Of a stretch of DNA of 33,129 bases, positions 26,640 through 33,129 are shown piece by piece. A model generated the notes under the pieces. The model did no database searches and had not been told where the DNA came from. It saw only the letters and a program-made list of their open reading frames with translations. Origin of the DNA: Candidatus Gastranaerophilales bacterium (GTDB taxonomy: Bacteria > Cyanobacteriota > Vampirovibrionia > Gastranaerophilales > Gastranaerophilaceae); contig CALUPY010000028.1 in NCBI GenBank assembly GCA_944322755.1, positions 1 to 33,129 of the forward strand, read 5' to 3'. Numbering within the stretch: the stretch's first letter is position 1; each line of letters begins with the position of its first letter. Position numbers and translations under genes: made by a program.

Positions 26640-26920
26640 TTTTTAATTTTTGCAGTCAGATTTGCGAATTTTGGATTTGCAAATACAGCAGGAGTAACCG
26701 GCATAAGGCCCTGCAGTGCATTAAGTGCATCAGCCGAGGCATTATTACTGCTGATATTAGCTGATTTTATTTCACGATAAAGCTCTTCGCGGTATACAGA
26801 TACTGATTTTGGAGCATTTACACCAATTCTTACTGTATTTTGATTTGCATCAAGAACAATAATCTCTATATCATCATTTACAATTATTTTTTCACCGATT
26901 TTTCTTGCCAGTACCAGCAT
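26636..26920 (-). CDS. csrA: CsrA RNA-binding regulator with C-terminal extension
   Basis: A 94-residue CsrA. Residues 1-50 are the canonical core: MLVLARKIGEKIIVNDDIEI, LDANQNTVRIGVNAPKSVSVYREELYREI, with L4, R6, the RIGVxAP beta strand and R44 of VYREE retained, the residues that contact GGA loops of target RNA. CsrA is normally 60-75 residues; the extra tail (about 55-94, ending ANLTAKIKK) is unusual. CsrA acts as a dimer, blocking or stabilising mRNAs; FliW, encoded just upstream, sequesters it. AGGAG lies six bases before the ATG, and that GGA could itself be a CsrA site for autoregulation. 15 bp separate it from fliW; 4 bp overlap with the next TPR gene. Confidence 0.95.
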   Translation of the reverse strand: MLVLARKIGEKIIVNDDIEIIVLDANQNTVRIGVNAPKSVSVYREELYREIKSANISSNNASADALNALQGLMPVTPAVFANPKFANLTAKIKK

Positions 26921-26935
26921 ATAAATCTCCTAATC

Positions 26936-27385
26936 TTAACTGTTTACCGGAGTCTGTTCATCCTTGAACAGAGGACATCTTACAGGATAATTTGAATTCG
27001 AAAGAATAAACTGCATTCCATGTTTATTAGCAGCATTAATAATAATCGGCGCTAACAGATTTATGGTAGACTTACGGGGATTCGCTGCCGGAATCGTAAC
27101 TATATTTAGAGACAGCAGTGTATCAACAGACGTCAAATCCAGTTTTTGTGCAGTTTCTGTCGGTATTTCAAACTGATATTCTATATCAAAAAAGGCAGGA
27201 GATGTGACAGGGAATGCCAAATCAGGATCCTCAACCGACTGCAGCCATTTAAACAACGAATTCACATTGTGCTCCACGAGTACATACTGCCTAAGATGTT
27301 CATACCCGATAATCGGATCCACAAATGTGAATATCGTATCATCACTTACTTCTATTTCGCCAAATTTAGTTGTATTTATTCTCAT
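26936..27385 (-). CDS. fliW: FliW, CsrA-binding flagellar assembly factor
   Basis: A 149-residue FliW (usual length about 140-155). The start MRINTTKFGEIEVSDDTIFTFVDPIIGYEHLRQYVLVEH matches the family's core (FGxIEVxxxxIxxFxxGIxGFExxxxYxL), followed by FKWLQSVEDPDLAFPVTSP, and the STINLLAPIIIN motif of the C-terminal half. FliW binds CsrA and, in flagellated bacteria, flagellin; it relieves CsrA repression when flagellin is secreted. No flagellin or flagellar gene is in this window. GACGAGG lies about nine bases before the ATG. It is preceded by a TPR gene 30 bp upstream and followed by csrA after 15 bp, a conserved fliW-csrA pair. Confidence 0.95.
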   Translation of the reverse strand: MRINTTKFGEIEVSDDTIFTFVDPIIGYEHLRQYVLVEHNVNSLFKWLQSVEDPDLAFPVTSPAFFDIEYQFEIPTETAQKLDLTSVDTLLSLNIVTIPAANPRKSTINLLAPIIINAANKHGMQFILSNSNYPVRCPLFKDEQTPVNS

Positions 27386-27415
27386 TGTATTTAACCTCGT
27401 CCCAAGGGCAGAAAC

Positions 27416-28216
27416 TTAATATGTTTGACCACCCATACCGAAAGAAGAATTCATTGAGGACATCATCATAGTCTGAATCAATTCAGGAGACAACTTTTGC
27501 TGTCCGTTTTGGCTCATTAATAACATGGGAAGAAGATTGTTCTGGCCGTTGTTATTATTACCCATAAGCATATTAAGCTGTGCAAGCTCATTTGACTGTT
27601 CCATCATTCGGGTATAAGCAGCAGGATCAAAATTGGTATTGTTATTAGTGTTCAACCCTAACGGATTAAACCCGACTTTTGCCAGTGTTTTCACAGCCTG
27701 CGCAATTTCTGCGTCCGTAGGTTCGGATGCATCTGATTTCAGCTGCTCATTTATTGCATCTTTTTTTCTTTCGAGTTTTTTCTTGTTTACTTCTTTTTGA
27801 ACTGATTTGCTGTAAAATTTATCTGATTTTATGAATCTGTCGAGCTCATCTTCCGTACTCGGTTTTTCCGGTTCTTTACAACCTTCGGCATCGGCACCTT
27901 TCAGACACGCAATGCCCCTTGTTGCATTGGAGACAAGAGCATCATTTGTATTTAAATCAATAACTTTATTATAAGCTTCCTCTGCCTCAGAGACTTTGCC
28001 GAGCTGCGCATATGAGAGAGCCTGGTAATAATAAGCGGCAGCATCTGACGGATCATCTTTTATTATAGCGTCAACGTCCTGCAGGCAGCCCATATAATTT
28101 TTAGCTTTATATTTAGCTATTGCAGATTTTATAGCTGCATTATTTGCATTAGCTATACCTGCACACAATGTTGTTGCTACTGCGATAAGAACAAAATTAA
28201 CAAATAACTTTTTCAA
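27416..28216 (-). CDS. Exported TPR protein
   Basis: A 266-residue protein with a signal peptide (MKKLFVNFVLIAVATTLCAGIANA, cleavage near A24) and TPR units at about 26-100 (AIAKYKAKNYMGCLQDVDAIIKDDPSDAAAYYYQALSYAQLGKVSEAEEAYNKVIDL). A charged middle (113-160, Lys/Glu-rich) and an Asn/Gln/Met-rich C-terminus (about 190-266) follow. The start is TTG at 28216, with AGAGG/AGGA upstream. It is the first gene of the unit leading to fliW-csrA. The paralogue-like second TPR gene at 25959 lacks a signal peptide. Function unknown; probably envelope-associated. Confidence 0.75.
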   Translation of the reverse strand: MKKLFVNFVLIAVATTLCAGIANANNAAIKSAIAKYKAKNYMGCLQDVDAIIKDDPSDAAAYYYQALSYAQLGKVSEAEEAYNKVIDLNTNDALVSNATRGIACLKGADAEGCKEPEKPSTEDELDRFIKSDKFYSKSVQKEVNKKKLERKKDAINEQLKSDASEPTDAEIAQAVKTLAKVGFNPLGLNTNNNTNFDPAAYTRMMEQSNELAQLNMLMGNNNNGQNNLLPMLLMSQNGQQKLSPELIQTMMMSSMNSSFGMGGQTY

Positions 28217-28341
28217 TTTCCTATACCTCTATAATCTTTTGTATAATACTTTTTAATACTATTTATAAAAAAGTCAACATACCTAACATTTTATTATTAT
28301 ATATTATTATTTTTAATTCTGCCTAATGTATTTGAACTATT

Positions 28342-29700
28342 CTAGTGATTGTATATTTCATTCACAATTGAATCCTCTAATTTTTTTGCTTCAATTGCAT
28401 CTCCGGTATAGTTCTGAATAAGTATAGCAAAACTGTATTTTTCTTTTGATTTTGCATCAACATAACCGGTAAGTACACTTACTCCGCTGATAGTTCCTGT
28501 TTTTGCCCGTACATTCTGGCTGATATTAAGGAGTCTGTCGCTTAATGTGCCTTCTACAGGTTTCGCCATTAATTTCTCAAAACTTTCAAAATTATTGCTG
28601 CAGTATATTTTATTTAGAGCTTCAGTCATCCAGTCTGCAGTAATCAAATCGTTTCTGGAAGCCCCCCCGCCGTCGACTATAACAGGTTTTGTATCTGTTT
28701 TTAAATCATTATAAAAACTGTTAAAAAAGTCTATTCCGGCAGAAGTCGTTCCTTGTCCGTCAATGAATTTTGCTCCGGAGGTTTTGAATATCATTTCCGC
28801 GTACAGATTATTGCTCTCTTTCAAAACTTTAGCAATCATTGTATCCAAAGATTTGCTGACATGTTCCAGAATAAGCTCGGTATGCCCCTGCATAGGTGCA
28901 ACTTTTATTGAACCTTTCGGGCTGACATTTGCTGATTTCAAAGCTGATTGAAGATTTATTATAAAATTTCTCTCAAGCTGGTTAACCGGAAGCTGAATTG
29001 TGACAGGAGTTTTCACCGTTCCTTTTAAATAAGTCATGTCACTTTGAACCCACGGCTGGCGCACAACCTGTACATTATTTTTATCACCGTTTTTCAGCAT
29101 ATTTACAAGCGTTATTTGATAATTTGACTTGTTTTTTATCTCCGGCATTGCATTATTTTTAGACGGTTTTACAGAAATATTGACGACATTTCCGTTTATT
29201 GTAAAAGGAGAATATTTCGGCAAATACTTGCTTGTGTCATCATCCCACATCCAGCCTGTTCCCCACTGGGTGCTGTCAAACACTGTCGGGTCAACCACAA
29301 CATCTTTGACCTGAAATTTGTATTTTGTGCGGAGTTCTTTGAACAATTTCGTTAAATCACCTGTTGTCAAAGTCGGATCACCGCTTAGTTTTATATAAAC
29401 ATTGTTATTTTTGTCTTTAAACAACTGGGTTCTGTATTGATAGTCTCCGCCAAGTTGATCATACACTGCTGCCATTGAAAAAAGCTTCAATGAAGACGCC
29501 GGATGCAGGTATTTGTTTTCATTATATTCATAAAGAATCTTGCCGTTTTTTGCATTTTTCACGGACACAGACACAGTAGATGTCTCATCAAGTTTTGATT
29601 TTTTAATAATCGAGTCAAAGTCCTTTGCAAAAACGCCCTGCAGTGAAAGCAGAGAAAATACAGCAATAAAAATTGTTAAAAACTTTGTTAATTTATTCAT
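28342..29700 (-). CDS. dacB: D-alanyl-D-alanine carboxypeptidase/endopeptidase, PBP4 type (S13)
   Basis: A 452-residue exported penicillin-binding protein of peptidase family S13. A signal peptide covers about 1-25 (cleavage after GVFA). The active-site motifs are SSLK (S69, K72), SNN (296-298) and KTG (400-402); the S13-type DGxGxSRxN motif appears as VDGGGASRND (342-351). It trims pentapeptide and cleaves cross-links in the periplasm. AAGGAGA is eight bases before the ATG. Its start overlaps the stop of the nitrilase gene by 8 bp, so the two are transcribed together with mtaB. Confidence 0.93.
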   Translation of the reverse strand: MNKLTKFLTIFIAVFSLLSLQGVFAKDFDSIIKKSKLDETSTVSVSVKNAKNGKILYEYNENKYLHPASSLKLFSMAAVYDQLGGDYQYRTQLFKDKNNNVYIKLSGDPTLTTGDLTKLFKELRTKYKFQVKDVVVDPTVFDSTQWGTGWMWDDDTSKYLPKYSPFTINGNVVNISVKPSKNNAMPEIKNKSNYQITLVNMLKNGDKNNVQVVRQPWVQSDMTYLKGTVKTPVTIQLPVNQLERNFIINLQSALKSANVSPKGSIKVAPMQGHTELILEHVSKSLDTMIAKVLKESNNLYAEMIFKTSGAKFIDGQGTTSAGIDFFNSFYNDLKTDTKPVIVDGGGASRNDLITADWMTEALNKIYCSNNFESFEKLMAKPVEGTLSDRLLNISQNVRAKTGTISGVSVLTGYVDAKSKEKYSFAILIQNYTGDAIEAKKLEDSIVNEIYNH

Positions 29701-30523
29701 AAAGTTTTATCTCCTTTATTTTGAATGATGAAAAATCTTTGTCACGTCTGTCTTTGAGCAATGGAAAGTCCTGCCGCAGCTTATTAAGCTTTTCAATATC
29801 CAGCGCAAATTCAAGACACCCCTCCTGCTCGCCGAGAGAATACAGAACATCGCCCCATCCGTCAGCAACAAGAGAATGTCCGAGATTGTATTCATTCTCG
29901 GCAATTTTGCCGCACTGATCCGCAACTATCATATAGCACTGATTCTCAATTGCCCTTGCACGATGCATAATAAGCCAGTGCTCAAGTTTTGTTCTGTTCC
30001 ATGCAGCCGAGTTTATAAATATTTGGACACCTTGTTTTGAATATGCACGATATATTTCAGGATAACGGATATCATAACAAATACTTAATCCAATTTTTAC
30101 ATTGCCTGTGTTTATTACAACAAGGTAGTCCCCGGGGGTAATATACCTGTTTTCTTCCGAACCTTTATGTGAAAAAAGATGCATTTTGTCATAGCATGCC
30201 GAAATCCGGCCGTTTTTATCCACTACAGGACAGGTATTTCTGTAATCTGATTCTGAAACTTTTCTTATAAAAGAACCGCCCAAAACTGTGGTTTTAAAAT
30301 CCAGTGCAACATTTTTGAGGAAATTCACAGTCTCGCTGTTTTCAAGATTTTCAGCTGCAAGTTTAAAGTTTTTACAGCTCCATCCGCAAGACCAAACCTC
30401 AGGAAATGTAATAAAATCAAACGTCTTTCCTCTATATGGTTCCAGCAGTTTTTCAACATTATTAAATGTTGCCTGTCTATTCCCTATAATTGCATTGTTT
30501 TGTACAAGTAAACCCTTAATCAT
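29693..30523 (-). CDS. Carbon-nitrogen hydrolase (omega-amidase/YafV-like)
   Basis: A 276-residue nitrilase-superfamily protein. The catalytic triad is visible: E42 in FPEVWSCGW, K113 in YDKMHLF, and C149 in SICYDIRYPE. The signature CYDIRYPE, the ICYDIR-type neighbourhood and GHSLVADGWGDVL near the end match omega-amidase (Nit2/YafV), which removes amide from 2-oxosuccinamate or 2-oxoglutaramate, or Nit1-type deaminated glutathione amidase. The W-rich FPEVWSCGW favours Nit2/YafV. Its ATG overlaps the mtaB stop by 4 bp, its end overlaps dacB by 8 bp. Confidence 0.88.
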   Translation of the reverse strand: MIKGLLVQNNAIIGNRQATFNNVEKLLEPYRGKTFDFITFPEVWSCGWSCKNFKLAAENLENSETVNFLKNVALDFKTTVLGGSFIRKVSESDYRNTCPVVDKNGRISACYDKMHLFSHKGSEENRYITPGDYLVVINTGNVKIGLSICYDIRYPEIYRAYSKQGVQIFINSAAWNRTKLEHWLIMHRARAIENQCYMIVADQCGKIAENEYNLGHSLVADGWGDVLYSLGEQEGCLEFALDIEKLNKLRQDFPLLKDRRDKDFSSFKIKEIKLYE

Positions 30524-31806
30524 CCCTCTATTATATTACAAAATAAATTATCTGCCTCAAACTTAACAATTTTGACTTTTTGAATTGTATTACAAAGAGA
30601 AGTATCTTTTGTATCCAAAAGCACATTGAGGTAATTTCTTGTTACTCCTTTTAAAAGTCCGGTATTTTTATCCGGTCGTTTCTCTACTAATATTTCGGAT
30701 TCCTGATTTATGTTTTTTTGAACAAAATTGCTGAACTTTTCACCGGCCAAAGCATGCAAAACATCCGCCCTGTGCCGCTTTACATTCATTTCTATCTGAA
30801 CGGGCATCTCCGCAGCTTTTGTGTTTTTTCGAACAGAATAAGGGAAAACATGAATCGCTGACAATTCTGTTTTTCTAAGGTTTTCAACTGTAATTAAGAA
30901 ATCCTCCTCTGTTTCTCCCGGAAAACCGACTATTACATCACTTCCTATAAACGGATTTTTGAACCTGCTGTTTATTTTTTCAACAAGTTCAATACAGCTT
31001 TCAGCGGTGTAGTGTCGATTCATTGCAGTCAAAATTTTCGTATTCATTGACTGAAGTGAAAGATGAAAGTGAGGACAAAATTTTTCGGAACAAGAAAGAA
31101 ATTCAAGAAGTTCATCAGTAATCTCAAGAGTGTTCAATGAACCAAGACGATAACGTTTTATATCTGTCTTTTCAATTGCTCTGAGAAGGGTTTCCAGCTT
31201 ATATTCTTTACTCAAATCACTTCCCCACTGCCCTATGTGAATACCAGTCAGAACAGCTTCTTTTATTCCATTTTCTATGTATATATCGATCTGTTTTATT
31301 ATATTTTCTATTGAGTTGCTGCGGCTGTTTCCTCTTGCGAGAGGAATCGTACAATATGAGCAATAATTATTACAACCGTCCTGGATTTTTAAATAACCGC
31401 GTGTTTTTGAATATTCATGCACAAACTGATTATTAAACACCTTAACTGAAAAAATGTCCGTCACTTTATTCTTTCGTGTTTTAAGAATTTCGACTATATC
31501 AAATTTGTCGTTATTGCCAAGAATAATATCAACATAATCAAGTTTTTCGATTTCTTTAAACCCGAGCTGCGCTGAACATCCTGTCAAAACAGTCACCACT
31601 GAAGGGTACTTTGTTTTTACATGTCGCAAAAGTCTCAGCGCCTCAATATCCGCATTCCCGGTTACACTGCAGGAATTTAAAATATAAAAATCAGCATCAT
31701 CCGGATTTTTAGCAGGAACAAACCCCGCTTTGTTCAGTTTTTCGGATATTATTGCGGATTCAAGCTGATTAGTTTTGCAACCCTGGGTTTTTATAAAATA
31801 TTTCAT
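30520..31806 (-). CDS. mtaB: tRNA ms2t6A37 methylthiotransferase MtaB
   Basis: A 428-residue MiaB/MtaB-family enzyme, adding a methylthio group to t6A at position 37 of tRNAs reading ANN codons. It has the N-terminal auxiliary cluster cysteines C10, C46 and C77, the radical SAM C145-x3-C149-x2-C152, then LARGNSRS, ILTGIHIGQWG-like strand, HFHLSLQS, and SDVIVGFPGETEEDF, and a C-terminal TRAM-like region. TQGCKTNQ is close to the TLGCKxNQ start of MtaB, and HFHLSLQS is the MtaB form. An ATG at 31842 opens the frame, but homology starts at the ATG at 31806, which has TGT-TAATTT seven bases before it and no Shine-Dalgarno. First gene of the mtaB-nitrilase-dacB operon. Confidence 0.93.
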   Translation of the reverse strand: MKYFIKTQGCKTNQLESAIISEKLNKAGFVPAKNPDDADFYILNSCSVTGNADIEALRLLRHVKTKYPSVVTVLTGCSAQLGFKEIEKLDYVDIILGNNDKFDIVEILKTRKNKVTDIFSVKVFNNQFVHEYSKTRGYLKIQDGCNNYCSYCTIPLARGNSRSNSIENIIKQIDIYIENGIKEAVLTGIHIGQWGSDLSKEYKLETLLRAIEKTDIKRYRLGSLNTLEITDELLEFLSCSEKFCPHFHLSLQSMNTKILTAMNRHYTAESCIELVEKINSRFKNPFIGSDVIVGFPGETEEDFLITVENLRKTELSAIHVFPYSVRKNTKAAEMPVQIEMNVKRHRADVLHALAGEKFSNFVQKNINQESEILVEKRPDKNTGLLKGVTRNYLNVLLDTKDTSLCNTIQKVKIVKFEADNLFCNIIEG

Positions 31807-31823
31807 GTAAAAAAAATTAACAT
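31804..31823 (-). promoter_or_regulatory. Extended -10 promoter, leaderless mtaB
   Basis: On the minus strand TGT-TAATTT is an extended -10 with a weaker hexamer; seven bases separate it from the ATG at 31806. It supports the shorter start, but the stretch is T-rich so chance is possible. Confidence 0.35.
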
Positions 31824-31858
31824 AAAAAACAAAAGTTAACAAAATATTTTTTTTGCTG

Positions 31859-31864
31859 TATAAT
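31859..31864 (+). promoter_or_regulatory. -10 element of the gene at 31888
   Basis: TATAAT is followed by a predicted start near 31871 and a 17-nt leader with AGGGA ten bases before the ATG at 31888. Confidence 0.4.
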
Positions 31865-31887
31865 AAAAATGTAGGGAATAAATTGGC

Positions 31888-32691
31888 ATGCTCATTTCAA
31901 AAATAAACAAAAATTATTTTCTGAATGCACCTCACCAAAAAGCGAGCGGGTTTGGGCATAGCTTGAAAAAGGATTATGATATTCAAAATCCTCCTGAAAC
32001 TGACAAAACATTCGTAAACATGTCAGACAAAGATTTGTATAAGGCGGCGTCTATCCTGCCTAATGAAAAATTTAACAGAATCAGAAATAATGCAGCCGGC
32101 ACTTTGTTTGTCGGCGTTCCTGTGTTTGATATAGTTGCCCATGGGGGTGTCAAACAGGGCGCAGTTGCATCAAAAATGAAAGCAATGGCGCAGAGAAGCG
32201 GCTTATGGGGACTTATGTTCGCAACAGTCCTGTCGCTTATGCTGGTAAAAAACAAAGCTAACAAAAATTCCGTAGCTCTGGATAACATAGAAAAACACCA
32301 TCCTGTTATGCATTTTGGTATGGATGCAACATATATTACCGGTGTTTGGATTGCAGCAAATGCGATAAAAGAAAATACCGGAAAATTTATAAGCAAAAAA
32401 TATGGAGCTGTAATCGAAAAGATTAAAGCCCCGGTTAGAAAAGTTTTAAACAACTCTGTTATTAACAAAAGGATTATTGCACCGTTAGACAAAGAAATTA
32501 CCAAAATAGCAAAAGGCAACAGAGCCCCGCTGAATATTGCTGCTGAATTTGTTGCGCCTACTGTTATGACGGCGATATTAATCAGATGCGTTCAGGAATC
32601 AAAAGCCAGAAATAAAAATATACAAGAAAATTATACGGCATTAAAAAGTCTCCAAACAGGATTAAGAGAATACGATAGAAAAAATATATAA
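31888..32691 (+). CDS. Hypothetical multi-pass membrane protein
   Basis: A 267-residue protein of unknown function. The first 30 residues (MLISKINKNYFLNAPHQKASGFGHSLKKD) form a polar leader with an FG dipeptide, similar in kind to that of the 803-1228 protein. Hydrophobic segments are seen at about 73-90 (TLFVGVPVFDIVAHGG), 111-127 (LWGLMFATVLSLMLVKN), 148-166 (FGMDATYITGVWIAANAI) and 217-237 (NIAAEFVAPTVMTAILIRCV); a basic C-terminus follows. The first is interrupted by D and H, so there may be three to four helices. I recognise no domain. It has its own promoter, divergent from mtaB. Confidence 0.7.
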   Translation: MLISKINKNYFLNAPHQKASGFGHSLKKDYDIQNPPETDKTFVNMSDKDLYKAASILPNEKFNRIRNNAAGTLFVGVPVFDIVAHGGVKQGAVASKMKAMAQRSGLWGLMFATVLSLMLVKNKANKNSVALDNIEKHHPVMHFGMDATYITGVWIAANAIKENTGKFISKKYGAVIEKIKAPVRKVLNNSVINKRIIAPLDKEITKIAKGNRAPLNIAAEFVAPTVMTAILIRCVQESKARNKNIQENYTALKSLQTGLREYDRKNI

Positions 32692-32991
32692 ATTAGACTT
32701 GACCATGCCAGTTGTTAATGGTATTTTAATTATGCGGTGATTATTGCCGTACTTGAAAACTTAAAAAGCCACGGGCCTGTGGCACTCTGCCGGAGGATTT
32801 TGGCAAGTGCGGAGTCGAGTTCACGACAGTGAACGAGCGAGCACGTCTAGCGGCAGCGTTCGAAGCGAATACTGTTTTAATAAATAAAACAGATGAGCGA
32901 CAGAACGCAGAGCTGCCAAGAATCCGACGAATATGAGGTAGGTAGCGCAGCTACCGCAATCAAACAGGTCAGTGGGAAATTTAACTGCCAC
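32692..32991. other. Structured intergenic region with decayed tRNA-like pieces
   Basis: No open frame of note. The 16-mer GCCACGGGCCTGTGGC at 32768-32783 is repeated exactly at 32987-33002, where it covers the start of the real tRNA. GGTAGCGCAG (32941-32950) equals tRNA bases at 33008-33017, and the following AATC-x5-GGTC-x-GTGGG (about 32958-32976) resembles the tRNA's AATCCCTTGGTCGTGGG. Between these, 32784-32940 is full of palindromes: GTTCAC/GTGAAC (32819-32834), CTGTTTTA/TAAAACAG (32872-32892), GGCAGC/GCTGCC (32852-32857, 32912-32917), GGATTTTGGCA/TGCCAAGAATCC (32795-32805, 32914-32925), and then GGTAGC/GCTACC (32941-32955). It may be a decayed tRNA copy with a palindromic insertion, or a structured RNA. 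Confidence 0.45.
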
Positions 32992-33063
<72 letters not shown>

Positions 33064-33069
33064 GTTTTT

Positions 33070-33091
33070 AAACTCCTTCGGGAGTTTTTTT
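33070..33091 (+). terminator. Rho-independent terminator of the tRNA
   Basis: AAACTCC-TTCG-GGAGTTT is a seven-pair stem closed by a TTCG tetraloop, followed by TTTT. It begins six bases after the tRNA discriminator. Confidence 0.93.
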
Positions 33092-33129
33092 GTTAGGGAT
33101 TCGAACCCGGTATTTTACTCCCTTGTCGT

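Noticed and set aside
31983-32519. 178-residue minus-strand frame inside the membrane-protein gene
   Set aside because: Shadow of the plus-strand gene; no ribosome binding site.
32692-32991. SRP RNA or tmRNA
   Set aside because: CAGGTCAG at 32964-32971 resembles the SRP RNA loop, but the GGAAG tetraloop partner and the remaining conserved bases are absent. No tmRNA-like ends or tag peptide are seen.
33092-33129. A minus-strand tRNA at the window edge
   Set aside because: Only the T-arm sequence fits; the acceptor and T-stem pairs do not form.

Overview
The window is AT-rich, densely coded chromosomal DNA with no insertion sequence, prophage, CRISPR array or rRNA visible. The gene set mixes a Gram-negative envelope (LptC and LptA-like LPS transport proteins, a family 9 heptosyltransferase) with ClpC, MutS2, FliW-CsrA, a type II thymidine kinase and the [FeFe]-hydrogenase maturase HydE. 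This mix, together with many lineage-specific hypothetical proteins (MLEK-type leaders, proline-rich repeats, long coiled coils), suggests a fermentative gut bacterium of the non-photosynthetic cyanobacterial sister group (Vampirovibrionia/Melainabacteria, Gastranaerophilales-like). That placement is inference; no marker gene search was possible.

Layout. 1-267: non-coding edge with G/C tracts and short palindromes. 268-4380: MdaB-like quinone reductase (+), then on the minus strand a two-gene unit with a RelA/SpoT-fold alarmone-synthetase-like protein followed by a small hypothetical, then divergent lptC-lptA. 4458-8814 (minus): mutS2, a secreted repeat protein, and rplI. 8907-17010: U32 peptidase-family protein (RlhA-like, +), a membrane protein with 36-residue tandem repeats (-), glucose-6-phosphate isomerase (+), and a 1024-residue coiled-coil protein (+). 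17007-19968: small hypotheticals and a GAF-GGDEF-degenerate HD-GYP signalling protein. 20030-23360: LPS heptosyltransferase, a small basic protein, thymidine kinase, hydE. 23423-28216 (minus): a probable operon TPR protein-fliW-csrA-TPR protein, followed by clpC. 28342-31806 (minus): overlapping operon mtaB-nitrilase-dacB. 31888-32691: membrane protein. 32692-33129: a palindrome-rich structured stretch, an apparently decayed tRNA copy, an intact CAT-anticodon tRNA and its terminator.

The most interesting signals are: (1) a synthetase-only RelA/SpoT-like protein with its catalytic residues kept but with a long N-terminal extension and a roughly 60-residue insertion inside the active-site fold, paired with a small gene; (2) a recurrent promoter arrangement in which a -10 hexamer ends exactly 6 or 7 nt before the ATG of seven first-in-operon genes that lack a Shine-Dalgarno, implying leaderless mRNAs, while rplI, tdk, clpC, csrA, dacB and pgi carry good Shine-Dalgarno sites; (3) tRNA-derived fragments interrupted by a palindromic element just upstream of the real tRNA; and (4) a giant coiled-coil protein with internal 29-residue repeats.
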